Source: Spirosoma telluris (lineage in GTDB: Bacteria > Bacteroidota > Bacteroidia > Cytophagales > Spirosomataceae). From it: a stretch of 64,000 nucleotides of DNA. Position 1 is the first letter of the stretch; every line of letters begins with the position of its first letter. Made by a program: the position numbers and the translations under genes. The notes beneath the pieces are model-generated. The model did not search any database. It was not told the DNA's origin and saw only the letters and a program-made list of their open reading frames with translations. The stretch covers positions 5,509,001 to 5,573,000 of the forward strand of contig QLII01000001.1 of assembly GCA_003259005.1 (NCBI GenBank), read 5' to 3'. This document shows, piece by piece, positions 8,518-17,737 of the stretch.

Positions 8518-9920
8518 TTAATGAGAAACCGGCGTATCGACTGAAATCGGTACGCTCGTTTTTTTGATAGCGGTAATACCTCCTTCTACGTTCACAACAT
8601 TGTCGAAGCCCCGCGCTTTCAGGATTGAGTTTGCCACCATTGACCGATAACCACCGGCACAGTGTACATAAACCGGCTCAGTACGGCTTATTTCAGCCAT
8701 ATGGTCGTTGAGGTTATCCAAGGATAGATTTTCGGCACCCTTAACGTGCTCTCCTGCAAATTCACCGGGCTTCCGCACATCAATTACGGCTACTTCAGGG
8801 TTTTGCTCCCACCGATTGGCGAACTCTTCGGCTGAAATAGAGTCAACACGATCCACTTCTTTCCCTGATTGTTGCCAGGTCGTAAAGCCACCTTCTAAAA
8901 AACCAATGCAATGGTCGTAGCCAACGCGGGCTAGCCGAAGCACGGTTTCACTTTCCTGACCCACTGGTGTCACCAACGCGATGGGTTGTCCTAAATCAGG
9001 AATCAGCGCACCCACCCAAGGAGCAAACTGACCGTTCAGGCCAATATTGATCGAGTTCGGGATAAACCCTTTGGCAAAGTCAACGGCATCGCGTACATCC
9101 AAAATGAGTGCGCCAGTTTCATTAACCGCAGCCTCGAATGCATCGGGCGAAAGGGATTGACTACCCCGTTGCAGGACGCGGTCAATGGATTCGTAGCCCT
9201 CTTTATTGAGCCGGGCATTTTCGGCGAAATAAGCAGGAGCCGTTGTTAATCCATCAAGGACTTTCTCAATAAACTCTTCCTTCGATTTAGCCCGTAGCGC
9301 GTAATTGAAGCGTTTTTGATTGCCAAGCGTATCGGTTGTTTCCTTACTCATGTTCTTGCCACAAGCTGAACCGGCACCATGGGCTGGGTAAACGATCACA
9401 TCGTCGGGAAGAGGCATAATTTTAGTCTGGAGGCTGTCATAGAGCATGCCTGCCAGATCGCGCTCAGTTACATCACCTTTAATGGCCAGATCCGGGCGGC
9501 CTACATCGCCAATGAAGAGCGTATCGCCGGTGAAAATAGCACGGTCTTTCCCCATTTCGTCGATGAGCAGGTAAGTTGTGGACTCCTGCGTATGGCCGGG
9601 GGTATGGAGAACCTTTATGGTTACATCACCCAACGCAAACATTTCGCCATCCTTCGCATGATGCGCTTCATAACTTGTGTTCGCATTAGGGCCATAAACA
9701 ATCGTAGCGCCTGTTTTCTTTGCTAAGTCGATATGCCCCGACACGAAATCAGCATGGAAATGCGTCTCGAAAACATACTTGATTTGGGCCCCCGCTTTCT
9801 CTGCCTTTCGGATGTAGGGGTAGTTTCGCGAAGTGGATCAATAATGGCCGCTTCGCCATTGCTTTCGATATAATAAGCTCCCTGGGCAAGACAGCCCGTA
9901 TATAGTTGTTCGATGGTCAT
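8518..9920 (-). pseudogene. Metallo-beta-lactamase fold hydrolase with two rhodanese domains (persulfide dioxygenase-like), one apparent frameshift
   Basis: Begins MTIEQLYTGCLAQGAYY (start at 9920). It has an N-terminal metallo-beta-lactamase domain with THFHADF metal ligands and GDTLFIGDVGRPDL, then two rhodanese modules. The last rhodanese has a clear active-site loop (VHCAGGYRSM); the middle one lacks the catalytic Cys. The family oxidises glutathione or thiol persulfides and moves sulfane sulfur. The frame breaks at the GGGG run 9817-9820 (+ strand). One more G restores PYIRKAEKAGAQIKYVFETHFHADF, so the gene is probably intact in the organism. A TauE exporter gene lies immediately upstream in the same direction, suggesting a sulfide/sulfite detoxification operon. 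Confidence 0.85.
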
Positions 9921-9927
9921 ACGTAGT

Positions 9928-9944
9928 GCGGGTGGAAACCCGCG
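9928..9944. repeat. Short palindrome of the GCGGGT...ACCCGC family
   Basis: GCGGGTGGAAACCCGCG in the 24-bp gap between the TauE gene and the rhodanese hydrolase. The same word recurs twice at 17677-17737, so it is a dispersed repeat rather than a chance hairpin. Confidence 0.55.
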
Positions 9945-10742
9945 TTACAGCAACTCCCGGCTGATCATGTACAGCGCAATCGCTAATACAAACCAGCCAA
10001 ATCCCTTTTTTAGTTTGTCGGGTGCTAGAAATCGGGCTAAATACATGCCCACAAAAATGCCGACGATAGATAAACCCGTGAAGGGCAGCAGAAAATTCCA
10101 GTTTGAGTCCGTGTGATGAATATCTCCTAAAAAACCGACGAATGAGTTGACCGCAATAATAAGTACTGATGTGGCTACGGCCCGGTGAATGGGTAATCCA
10201 GCCATCAATACCAGCATTGGTACAATGAGAAAGCCGCCACCCGCGCCAATTGTGCCGGTTAATAGACCAACCGCCAGTCCGTCCAGGGCCAGACTCCCAT
10301 AACGTGGGTGTCCGTCGGCAGCTTCGCCCTGTTCTGGACGATCGTTGCGAATCATTGCCCGAGCGGCAATAATCATAACGATAGCAAAGAAATACAGAAT
10401 CGCATCGCTTTTTGGTAGAACAAATGTCTGAAACTGAAACAGGGGGTCTGGCAGGGCAGGAACCAGAAATCGCCGACTTAAATAAACCGATATGAAGGAA
10501 GGAAGCGCAAACGCCAGAGTAACGGGGAAATCAACGCGTTTGTGCCAGACATGATGCACCGAGCCAATGAGTGACGTCGAGCCAACGACAAAGAGAGAAT
10601 AGGTCGTTGCCAGTACCGTTGGTATGTGAAAAATATAGACAAAAATAGGTACTGTTAGAATGGAGCCTCCACCTCCGGCTAGCCCAATCACTAAGCCTAC
10701 AACAATGGCCGAAGCGTATCCGAATAATTCCTGTCCACTCAT
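9945..10742 (-). CDS. TauE/SafE family sulfite exporter
   Basis: 265 residues, mostly transmembrane, with the two homologous halves typical of TauE/SafE: GLVIGLAGGGGSILTVP near 17-33 and GLLTGTIGAGGGFLIVPML at about 157-175. The family exports sulfite, sulfoacetate or related organosulfur anions across the inner membrane. It is the first gene of a pair with the persulfide-dioxygenase-like hydrolase and has its own promoter/operator region upstream. The pairing implies removal of sulfite made from persulfides; the substrate is inferred, not shown. Confidence 0.85.
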   Translation of the reverse strand: MSGQELFGYASAIVVGLVIGLAGGGGSILTVPIFVYIFHIPTVLATTYSLFVVGSTSLIGSVHHVWHKRVDFPVTLAFALPSFISVYLSRRFLVPALPDPLFQFQTFVLPKSDAILYFFAIVMIIAARAMIRNDRPEQGEAADGHPRYGSLALDGLAVGLLTGTIGAGGGFLIVPMLVLMAGLPIHRAVATSVLIIAVNSFVGFLGDIHHTDSNWNFLLPFTGLSIVGIFVGMYLARFLAPDKLKKGFGWFVLAIALYMISRELL

Positions 10743-10749
10743 TAGGGGA

Positions 10750-10780
10750 CAAAACTACACTTGTTTAGTCTATAGACTAA
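10750..10780 (-). promoter_or_regulatory. Promoter -7 box and 16-bp perfect operator-like palindrome before the sulfur operon
   Basis: On the - strand TAGTTTTG (10757-10750) fits the Bacteroidota -7 box TAnnTTTG, 8 bp before the TauE start. Just upstream lies TTAGTCTATAGACTAA (10765-10780), a perfect 16-bp inverted repeat covering the -33 region, where no good TTG element is visible. This is a likely binding site for a dimeric regulator, for example of the ArsR type. The regulator is not in the window. Confidence 0.5.
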
Positions 10781-10783
10781 TGA

Positions 10784-10817
10784 AAATGCCCTCTAATGTC
10801 TGCATTAGAGGGCATTT
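10784..10817 (-). terminator. Terminator downstream of the amino-acid permease
   Basis: AAATGCCCTCTAATG at 10784-10798 pairs exactly with 10803-10817 over a 4-base loop. It lies 27 bp past the permease stop codon and separates it from the TauE promoter. Confidence 0.7.
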
Positions 10818-10843
10818 GGTGTAAATGATAGCAACTGAATAAG

Positions 10844-12280
10844 CTATTGATGATCTTCTGGATTATTCAAATGGCTGTGTTTGCGGCTATAGGTGAAGTA
10901 AACAATCAGACCAATGACGCACCAAACTACAAAGGATATTTTGGTGTCAGTACGCAGATTGTACATCAAATACAGATTCGCACAGATCCCCAGGGTAGCG
11001 ATCAATGGTAACACAGGTGTTCGGTAAGGCCGTTCCAGATTAGGCTCCCGAACACGCAACAACCAAACCGCTCCGCAAATCATGGCAAAAGCCAGCAGTG
11101 TTCCTGAACTGGTTAACTCTGATACTTTATCGATTGGCGTTAAGGCAGCGACTACTGAAACAATAAGCCCGACCAGAATCGTACTTTTCCAGGGGGTTTT
11201 AAACTTAGGGTGAATCGACGCGAACAAACCTGGAGGAATCAGACCATCTTTAGCCATACCCAGGAAAACCCGTGTTTGGCCAAGCATCATCACCAGCATA
11301 ACGGATGTTAGTCCGCCCAAAGCCGCAATCGTAATAATATAAACGGCCCAGGTTAATCCCTTATCGGCGAACGCCTGTGCTACAGGCGCTTTCAGATCAA
11401 GACTTTTAAACGGTACCATACCCGTTAACACGAGCGAAACCAGGATATACAACACCGTACAGATAACAAGCGAAGCAATAATAGCGAAGGGGACATCTTT
11501 CTTAGGATCAATTGCTTCCCCCGCTTGAGTCGAAACGGCATCGAAGCCGATATAAGCGAAAAACACAATACTGGCTGCCGTTACTATACCATTAAAGCCA
11601 TAATGCTGTTGGCCACCGCTGTCAATAACGGGTTCTGGAAGGAAAGGGTGCCAGTTGGCTGTATCTACGTAAAAAGCCCCAACAACAATCACGAAAATAA
11701 CCACGGCTACTTTTACAATAACGATGATGTTATTGGTGCTGGCGGCTTCTTTAATCCCCCGAACGAGAATGTAAGTCACGACGAGTACAATCAGAAACGC
11801 GGGGAGATTCATGGCAAAAGAAAAATCGGGAACAGCTACCCCTGTAGCCCGAAGCGCGGCTGCTTTCTCCTGTGCTGTAACGGGGTCGTTCATCAACCAG
11901 ATCGGTGGGTCGATGTGGAAGAGATGGAGCAGTTTCTCAAAATAACCTGACCAACTCACGGCTACCGTGGTGGCTCCCATCATGTATTCCAGAATTAGAT
12001 TCCAGCCAATGAGCCAGGCGAAAATTTCACCTACGGTGCCATAGGAGTAGGCGTACGCAGATCCTTCTACAGGTAGGATTGACGCAAACTCGGCATAGCA
12101 AAGAGCGGCAAATGTACAGGCCACCCCTGCCAGCACAAATGACAAGGCTAACGCAGGGCCAGCCCAGTCATGAGCAGCAATACCGGTGAGTACAAAAATC
12201 CCGCCCCCGATGACGGCTCCTATGCCTAGCGATGTTAACCCCCAGCGAGTTAATACGCGCTTGAGCTCGCTTTTTTTCAT
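10844..12280 (-). CDS. Amino-acid permease, APC family (cationic amino acid transporter type)
   Basis: 478 residues with about 12 hydrophobic helices. The first helix carries the APC substrate-binding signature (GIGAVIGGGIFVLTG, 17-31) and a later one has IGFDAVSTQAGEA. Overall it resembles bacterial CAT-type transporters such as YfnA/YhdG. It imports amino acids by proton- or substrate-coupled transport in the inner membrane; the substrate cannot be read from sequence. ATG at 12280 starts just ahead of helix 1. It stands alone, between the secDF terminator and its own terminator. Confidence 0.88.
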   Translation of the reverse strand: MKKSELKRVLTRWGLTSLGIGAVIGGGIFVLTGIAAHDWAGPALALSFVLAGVACTFAALCYAEFASILPVEGSAYAYSYGTVGEIFAWLIGWNLILEYMMGATTVAVSWSGYFEKLLHLFHIDPPIWLMNDPVTAQEKAAALRATGVAVPDFSFAMNLPAFLIVLVVTYILVRGIKEAASTNNIIVIVKVAVVIFVIVVGAFYVDTANWHPFLPEPVIDSGGQQHYGFNGIVTAASIVFFAYIGFDAVSTQAGEAIDPKKDVPFAIIASLVICTVLYILVSLVLTGMVPFKSLDLKAPVAQAFADKGLTWAVYIITIAALGGLTSVMLVMMLGQTRVFLGMAKDGLIPPGLFASIHPKFKTPWKSTILVGLIVSVVAALTPIDKVSELTSSGTLLAFAMICGAVWLLRVREPNLERPYRTPVLPLIATLGICANLYLMYNLRTDTKISFVVWCVIGLIVYFTYSRKHSHLNNPEDHQ

Positions 12281-12429
12281 GTCAGCTTCATAGGCCGCGA
12301 GGGTTTTTTACGCCAGACACTCGTATCAATTGGTTTTATTTTTGTTTCCATGAAGGGAAATAGAGTTTGGTGATTGTGTCGTTTGGAGAAATATTCTTAG
12401 GTTAAAACGTCGGGAAAGATACAAAAAAT

Positions 12430-12516
12430 AAAGAGTGAAAGAACGAAAGAGTGAAAGAGCGCGAAAAAAATGCCAAATGGTTTTCGCTCTTTCACTCTTT
12501 CGTTCTTTCACTCTTT
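12430..12516. terminator. Long palindrome downstream of secDF
   Basis: 12430-12466 pairs with 12481-12516 with a single bulged base. Both arms are built from GAAAGAGTGAAAGA-type words. It lies 10 bp past the secDF stop codon. Because it is palindromic, both strands show a spurious reading frame beginning MKERKSERA. The same word family forms the hairpin at 4992-5060. Confidence 0.7.
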
Positions 12517-12526
12517 CACCTTTAAA

Positions 12527-15500
12527 TTACGATTGCGAAGGCCGAATCAAAGGCTTCTTCTCTTTCTTCTCTTTTTTAGCGGTGAACTCCTCTGGCGTAG
12601 CAGGAGCTGCGCTGGTGAAGTCCGCAGGAATGGCATCGAAGCCCGTTTTCTTTTCAGCAATAGCTGGTATTACAGCGTCTTTCTCTTGATCGCGGCTTAG
12701 TGAATCAACCACAATTGGGGTAGCAACGAACAATGACGAATATGTACCGACGATTACACCAATCAACATAGCGAACGAGAAGCCCCGGATGGTTTCACCA
12801 CCAAAGATGAACAGGACTAACAAGACTAGAATCGTTGAGAAACCAGTTACCGCCGTGCGGCTTAGCGTACTGTTCAGTGCATTGTTGATGATCGTGGCAA
12901 TTGTTTCTTTCTTGCCTTTGTTTTCGGCCAGATACTCCCGCACCCGGTCAAAAACCACAACGGTATCGTTCATGGAGTACCCCATAATTGTTAGCAAGGC
13001 ACCAACAAAGGCCTGGTCAACATCTAACGAGAAAGGAAGAAATCCGTTGAAGATCGAGAAAATAGCCAAAATGATCAGGACATCGTGGAACATGGCGACA
13101 ACCGCACCATAGCCAAATGCCAACTTCTTAAACCGGATAAGGATATACACAAATACGACAGCTACGGCCAGCAGAATGGACCATAAAGCCGACGTTAGTA
13201 AGTCATAGGCAATAGTAGGGCCAACCTTTTGTGAACTTTCAATTTTGGCAGGATTTCCCTGAATGCTGCTGAGGCCTTTATAAACCGTTGCTTCTGCTTT
13301 CTTATCAGCTCCCTGCGAATTATCATCAACCAGATAGGGAGTTGTTACTTTAACCTGATTAGCGCCAATCCCCGTACCGCCATAGGTTTTTACTTCTGGA
13401 GATCCACCTAATACGGGTTCCAGTGCGTTTCGAACATCGTCAGTACTAACCGCTTTTTCGAAACGAATTACGTAAGATCGGCCACCCTTAAAGTCAACGC
13501 CCAGGCCGAAACCCCGGAAAATAGCGGAGATGATACCTAAACCAATAATGACTGATGAAACGGTGTAATACAGTTTTCGACGCGATACGAAATCGAAATC
13601 AGAATCGGCAAACAGGTTCTTGGCCCAGGTCGATGAGAATGTCAGCGTCTTCCCATTGCGGATATAATATTCCAGGATTAAGCGGGTAATGAAAATAGCC
13701 GCAAACAGCGAGGTCAGGATACCGATAATCAGTGTGGTAGCGAAACCAAGAATCAGACCCGTTCCGAAAATGAACAGGACAATACCGGTCAGGAAAGTCG
13801 TTACGTTCGAGTCGATAATTGACGAAAGCGCATTCTGGAAACCATCGGTAACCGCTTGTTTAAAACCTTTACCCAAGGCCAGTTCTTCTTTAATCCGTTC
13901 GAAAATCAGTACGTTAGCATCTACCGCCATACCGATAGAAAGCACGATCCCTGCAATACCTGGCATTGTTAGTACCGCTCCCAATGAAGCCATAACGCCC
14001 ATCAGGAAGAACAAATTGACAATTAGGGCAATGTCGGCAATGAAACCCGCCCGATTGTAGTAGAACACCACGAAGGCAAGCACTAACAAAATACCGATAA
14101 TCGAAGAGAGCACACCTGCGCTAACCGCTTCTGAACCGAGCGTGGCTCCGACAACGTTTTCTTCAACAATGTTGGTTGGCGCTGGCAGTTTACCGGCCTT
14201 CAGGACGTTGGCCATATCCTTGGTTTCTTCTACCGTGAAGTTACCCGAGATGCTCGAACGACCGTTCGGAATTTCGTTCTGTACGTTTGGCGCTGTGTAG
14301 ACCAGGTTGTCCAGCAAAATAGCTACCGGACGACCCACGTTGGCGGCAGTCAGGTTTTTCCATTTACGAGCGCCTTCTGGATTCATGTTCATTGTCACTT
14401 CCGGACGGCCCCGATCATCATAATCGTTAGCCGCATCGGTAATTACATCCCCTTCAAGTGGAGCGCGGCCACCCGATTTTTTCAGGAAATAAAGCGGTAA
14501 AATCTCTTTACCATCCGTTGCTTTGAACGTTTTCCGATCCCAGGCAAAAAAAGCATCGGCTGGGAACAGGCCCCGTACTTCAGGTGCATTCAGAACCGCG
14601 TTGGCACGGGCGGTATCTTTCAAATAAACACCTAACTGATCCTGGCCAACCGGCAGGAACAATTGGGTCAGAGCTGTACCCTGAGCAGCGGCAGCAGCCG
14701 TATCATTCTTGGCTGTCGAATCTTTCTTGCTGCCCTGTGCCAGTTGTGACTCAAGGCTTGAGGTTCCTTTAGCTGCCGAACCGGTAGTAGGTGCCGTCGT
14801 TTTAATAGCCGCTTTGCGAGCCGCTTCCTGCGCTAACAGATAAGCACCAATGCCTTCAATAGCTGGAGCCAGTTCATTTAAACGATATACTTCTGTAAAC
14901 TCTAGTTTAGCCGCACCGGTTAGCAGCCGACGGATACGCTCTGGATTGTCAACGCCCGGTAATTCAATCTGAATCCGGCCCGAGCCTGGCAACCGCTGAA
15001 TGTTTGGGTTGGCTACACCAAATTTATCGACACGTGCCTGAATAATCTGGAATGCACGAGTCGTAGCACCGTTCACTTCATCGTTGAGTAATTTCTTTAC
15101 TTCAGTATCCGATGACTGATAATTGATTTTGCTGCGGTTCGCGCTGGTAGCGAATACAGATGCTAGCTTGGTATCTGGGGCCAGTTTCTTAAACGCGCTG
15201 GCGAACAGATCAACAAAGCTGCTATTGCTCGTTTTCTGATCTTCAACGGCCTGTTTCAGGGCCTGATTGAATTTCGGATCACGATTGTTGCCCGACAGAC
15301 TGCGAAGAATATCAGCAGGTGATACTTCCAGGACAACGTGCATACCGCCTTGTAAATCCAGCCCTAATCCCAATTCGCGTTCGGTTACTTCCTGAAGCGT
15401 ACTACCCAGGTAAACCGGCTCCTTCCAGAGCGAATCGAGATAATGTTGTTTTTTAGTACGATCAACCACCCCTTGCTTGTTGGTGGCATAAGCCTCGGCA

Positions 15501-15601
15501 TCGGATTTTATATTCCGAGAGACGAAGGTGAAAGACAGAAAGTAAATGCATATGGCTGCAATAACCCCTGTCAGAATAAGAATTCCGGTTTTGTTTTGCA
15601 T
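12527..15601 (-). CDS. secDF: Protein translocase subunit SecDF (fused)
   Basis: About 1024 residues, a single-chain fusion of SecD and SecF as is usual in Bacteroidota. An N-terminal helix is followed by LGLDLQGGMHVVLEV (SecD), a periplasmic P1 domain with a lineage-specific T/A/S-rich insertion (about residues 265-320), and SecD helices with GMAVDANVLIFERIKEE. SecF then begins at about 690 with GLGVDFKGGRSYVIRF, and helices contain MGYSMNDTVVVFDRVRE. It uses the proton gradient to pull proteins out of the SecYEG channel. ATG at 15601 (MQNKTG) is preferred over a TTG three codons earlier. The highly charged C-terminal tail (KKEKKEKK) is normal for membrane anchoring. Confidence 0.95.
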   Translation of the reverse strand: MQNKTGILILTGVIAAICIYFLSFTFVSRNIKSDAEAYATNKQGVVDRTKKQHYLDSLWKEPVYLGSTLQEVTERELGLGLDLQGGMHVVLEVSPADILRSLSGNNRDPKFNQALKQAVEDQKTSNSSFVDLFASAFKKLAPDTKLASVFATSANRSKINYQSSDTEVKKLLNDEVNGATTRAFQIIQARVDKFGVANPNIQRLPGSGRIQIELPGVDNPERIRRLLTGAAKLEFTEVYRLNELAPAIEGIGAYLLAQEAARKAAIKTTAPTTGSAAKGTSSLESQLAQGSKKDSTAKNDTAAAAAQGTALTQLFLPVGQDQLGVYLKDTARANAVLNAPEVRGLFPADAFFAWDRKTFKATDGKEILPLYFLKKSGGRAPLEGDVITDAANDYDDRGRPEVTMNMNPEGARKWKNLTAANVGRPVAILLDNLVYTAPNVQNEIPNGRSSISGNFTVEETKDMANVLKAGKLPAPTNIVEENVVGATLGSEAVSAGVLSSIIGILLVLAFVVFYYNRAGFIADIALIVNLFFLMGVMASLGAVLTMPGIAGIVLSIGMAVDANVLIFERIKEELALGKGFKQAVTDGFQNALSSIIDSNVTTFLTGIVLFIFGTGLILGFATTLIIGILTSLFAAIFITRLILEYYIRNGKTLTFSSTWAKNLFADSDFDFVSRRKLYYTVSSVIIGLGIISAIFRGFGLGVDFKGGRSYVIRFEKAVSTDDVRNALEPVLGGSPEVKTYGGTGIGANQVKVTTPYLVDDNSQGADKKAEATVYKGLSSIQGNPAKIESSQKVGPTIAYDLLTSALWSILLAVAVVFVYILIRFKKLAFGYGAVVAMFHDVLIILAIFSIFNGFLPFSLDVDQAFVGALLTIMGYSMNDTVVVFDRVREYLAENKGKKETIATIINNALNSTLSRTAVTGFSTILVLLVLFIFGGETIRGFSFAMLIGVIVGTYSSLFVATPIVVDSLSRDQEKDAVIPAIAEKKTGFDAIPADFTSAAPATPEEFTAKKEKKEKKPLIRPSQS

Positions 15602-15698
15602 GAGTAACAACGAGACAGTGACTCGTCTGTGAAGAAAAAATGAACTACTTGAAAGGACAATACAGGATCAGTTACCAGGCAGGAAACCTGGTAAAACG

Positions 15699-16079
15699 CT
15701 AGGGGGCGTTAGTGGCAATATGATGCCCGAAGACATGCCTGAAATACGAGAAATAGAAATGCGGAAGGGTGAAATGCCGGAGCAGCACAACGCTCAGTAA
15801 CAGCAGAATCACAAGCGTAGGGGCGGGCAGCAGAAAGGCTGTCTGACCTGAATCTCCCAGTTGAATAGCTGGGGTAACAACCGCTTCAAACTGGGCTGCG
15901 CTCAGTTCGGCCGATGAAGGGGCATCCGTTGCTTTACCAGACTTGGCTTGCTCAGTAACCGCTTTAGGGGTTAAGGGCTTTGCCTGTGTCACATTACCAT
16001 GACCCCAAACGGCTGTAAACAGCAGCAGGGTTGCCAGCATAAAACTGGAAAGGCGTTGTATGACACGCGGTTGCTTCAT
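15699..16079 (-). CDS. Hypothetical secreted/membrane protein
   Basis: 126 residues, not recognised. It has a signal peptide (MKQPRVIQRLSSFMLATLLLF...), a low-complexity A/S/T/K linker at about 35-75 and a C-terminal transmembrane helix (about 84-102) followed by a His/Phe-rich tail (HFTLPHFYFSYFRHVFGHH). It lies 97 bp upstream of secDF on the same strand. This could suggest co-transcription, but nothing ties it to secretion. Confidence 0.5.
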   Translation of the reverse strand: MKQPRVIQRLSSFMLATLLLFTAVWGHGNVTQAKPLTPKAVTEQAKSGKATDAPSSAELSAAQFEAVVTPAIQLGDSGQTAFLLPAPTLVILLLLSVVLLRHFTLPHFYFSYFRHVFGHHIATNAP

Positions 16080-16249
16080 ATAATTCCTAAGCGGATGACA
16101 AATTTCGTACCAATTCGGGAAGAATGCAAGTGCAAGCGGTATCGCTTTTTAGTATGAAAAAAATATTCCACAAAAATCAAGGTTACAGGACCTGAGTAGA
16201 TGAAGTGGAAGGAACTATCAAGGTTTGGGAGAAACGGTTAACTTGCGCT

Positions 16250-17083
16250 ATGAATCTACACGAATTTATACAGTTGGCCCTTGCTGAAGATGTTGGCGAT
16301 GGTGACCATACATCCTTATCGACAATCCCGGCGGATGCGCAAAAACGGGCTCGGCTGTTGGTGAAGGAAGCGGGAATTCTGGCCGGTGTTGAGGTAGCCC
16401 AGGCCATTTTTGCCGAGGTTGATCCGGCTTTTGAAGTCGATGTACTGATGCACGATGGAGCCAGCATTAAACCTGGTGATATTGTGTTAAGGGTAAGTGG
16501 TAATGCCCGCAATATCTTAACTGCCGAACGGCTGGTGCTGAATTGCATGCAGCGCATGAGTGGTATTGCCACCCATACACGCGAGCTGGTCAACTTGCTG
16601 GAAGGAACTCGGGCAAAATTACTGGACACGCGCAAAACCACGCCTAATTTCCGTATCTGTGAGAAAATGGCTACCAAAATTGGAGGAGCCGTGAATCATC
16701 GTTTCGGGCTATATGATATGATTCTCATTAAAGACAATCACGTCGACTATGCTGGCAGTATCGAAGCCGCTATCACGAAAGCAGTAACCTATCTGAAGGA
16801 AACAGGCCGGCAGTTGCGCATCGAAGTAGAAACCCGAAACCGTGCCGAGGTAGAGGAAGTCCTGCGGGTAGGTCAGGTAGATGTAATTTTGTTAGACAAT
16901 TTCACGCCCGATGGAATTCGTGATATGGTGCGGCTGATCAACGGTCGATTCATAACCGAAGCATCGGGAGGTATAGATGAAACGAACCTACGGGCTTATG
17001 CCGAAACCGGTGTAAATTTTATTTCATCAGGTGCATTGACCCATCAGATTAAGAGTCTGGACTTGAGTTTGAAGGCCTATTGA
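16250..17083 (+). CDS. nadC: Nicotinate-nucleotide pyrophosphorylase (quinolinate phosphoribosyltransferase)
   Basis: 277 residues from ATG at 16250 (MNLHEFIQLALAEDVG); an upstream in-frame ATG at 16205 would add a non-conserved tail. It converts quinolinate and PRPP to nicotinate mononucleotide, the third step of de novo NAD synthesis after NadB and NadA, whose genes are at 44597-47729. Family motifs present are EDVGDGDHT, LNCMQRMSGIAT, LLDTRKTTPNFR, GGAVNHRFGLYDMILIKDNH and EASGGI. The basic residues that bind the two phosphates are intact. It is monocistronic with a hairpin right after the stop. Confidence 0.95.
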   Translation: MNLHEFIQLALAEDVGDGDHTSLSTIPADAQKRARLLVKEAGILAGVEVAQAIFAEVDPAFEVDVLMHDGASIKPGDIVLRVSGNARNILTAERLVLNCMQRMSGIATHTRELVNLLEGTRAKLLDTRKTTPNFRICEKMATKIGGAVNHRFGLYDMILIKDNHVDYAGSIEAAITKAVTYLKETGRQLRIEVETRNRAEVEEVLRVGQVDVILLDNFTPDGIRDMVRLINGRFITEASGGIDETNLRAYAETGVNFISSGALTHQIKSLDLSLKAY

Positions 17084-17088
17084 TCTAT

Positions 17089-17121
17089 AACTTCCCGAAA
17101 GTTCAAAACTTTCGGGAAGTT
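17089..17121. terminator. Bidirectional terminator, 15-bp perfect arms
   Basis: AACTTCCCGAAAGTT (17089-17103) pairs with 17107-17121 over a 3-base loop, between nadC and the convergent gene ending at 17134. Confidence 0.8.
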
Positions 17122-17133
17122 GAGTAACGTCAT

Positions 17134-17472
17134 TTATTTCGCCGGGTTTTCATCAATACCCAACCGGGGCAAGGCTGGATTCAGAATTCGCGGAACGATT
17201 TTAATTCGGAAAACCCGCATGTCGGTCATGTGGAAGTCACAGCTGTAAAACTCTCGTTGCTTCACACCTCGATAAACAGCTGTATAATTAACCTTGGGAG
17301 GCCAGTTGTTTAGGGCCAGCTCCGCCGTGAGGGCATCAACCGCTTTACGGAGATTAGAAAAAAAGATGACTGTTGGCTCGCGTTGACGAATGGTCGATAG
17401 CGAACCCGTATACTGAATCGTCACTTCATAAATTGTTCGGCCCGAAGGACGTAACATGCTAGTTTTTGCCAA
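17134..17472 (-). CDS. Hypothetical protein (conserved-looking, function unknown)
   Basis: 112 residues without signal peptide, membrane segment or motif that I recognise. It has alternating beta-like segments (TIYEVTIQYTGS, TVIFFSNLRKAVDAL, FYSCDFHMTDMRVFRIKIV) and looks like a small globular cytoplasmic protein. The start may be ATG at 17472 or at 17454 (MLRPSGR), the latter just before the structured part. It stands alone between two hairpins. Confidence 0.5.
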   Translation of the reverse strand: MAKTSMLRPSGRTIYEVTIQYTGSLSTIRQREPTVIFFSNLRKAVDALTAELALNNWPPKVNYTAVYRGVKQREFYSCDFHMTDMRVFRIKIVPRILNPALPRLGIDENPAK

Positions 17473-17641
17473 GATAGGGGGCTCTTATGTAAGTTTATTC
17501 ATAAGAGTAGACAAAATGAAAAATTATTTAACTATTTTTCAATAGCTAAACTAAAATCATACTCCGGGCGTTTTACCTACAATTGCATCAATCAACACCC
17601 GACCGCTAAAAACAGTCGGGTATTTTTGTATATAACAAAAC

Positions 17642-17675
17642 AAAAAAGCGTTGGTCCACAGACCAACGCTTTTTT
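17642..17675. terminator. Strong hairpin with A/T-run flanks
   Basis: AAAAAAGCGTTGGT and its exact complement surround a 6-base loop, the classic intrinsic terminator layout on either strand. It lies downstream of pdhB (-) and beyond the second palindrome. Confidence 0.8.
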
Positions 17676-17676
17676 G

Positions 17677-17737
17677 AGTAGCGCGGGTGGAAACCCGCGA
17701 ACTGGATATAGGCGTGCGGGTTTCCACCCGCGCTACT
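17677..17737. repeat. Nested palindrome of the GCGGGTTTCCACCCGC family at the pdhB 3' end
   Basis: A 22-bp arm at 17677-17698 is exactly complementary to 17716-17737, and each arm itself folds as GCGGGT..ACCCGC. The pdhB stop codon (17733-17735) is inside the right arm. The core matches the repeat at 9928-9944. Confidence 0.7.

Noticed and set aside
12326..12689. Frames on both strands beginning MKERKSERA
   Set aside because: Both come from the palindrome at 12430-12516, which reads the same on either strand; neither continues into a plausible protein.
13689..14060. 123-codon frame antisense to secDF
   Set aside because: Low-complexity shadow of conserved secDF helices; no ribosome site.
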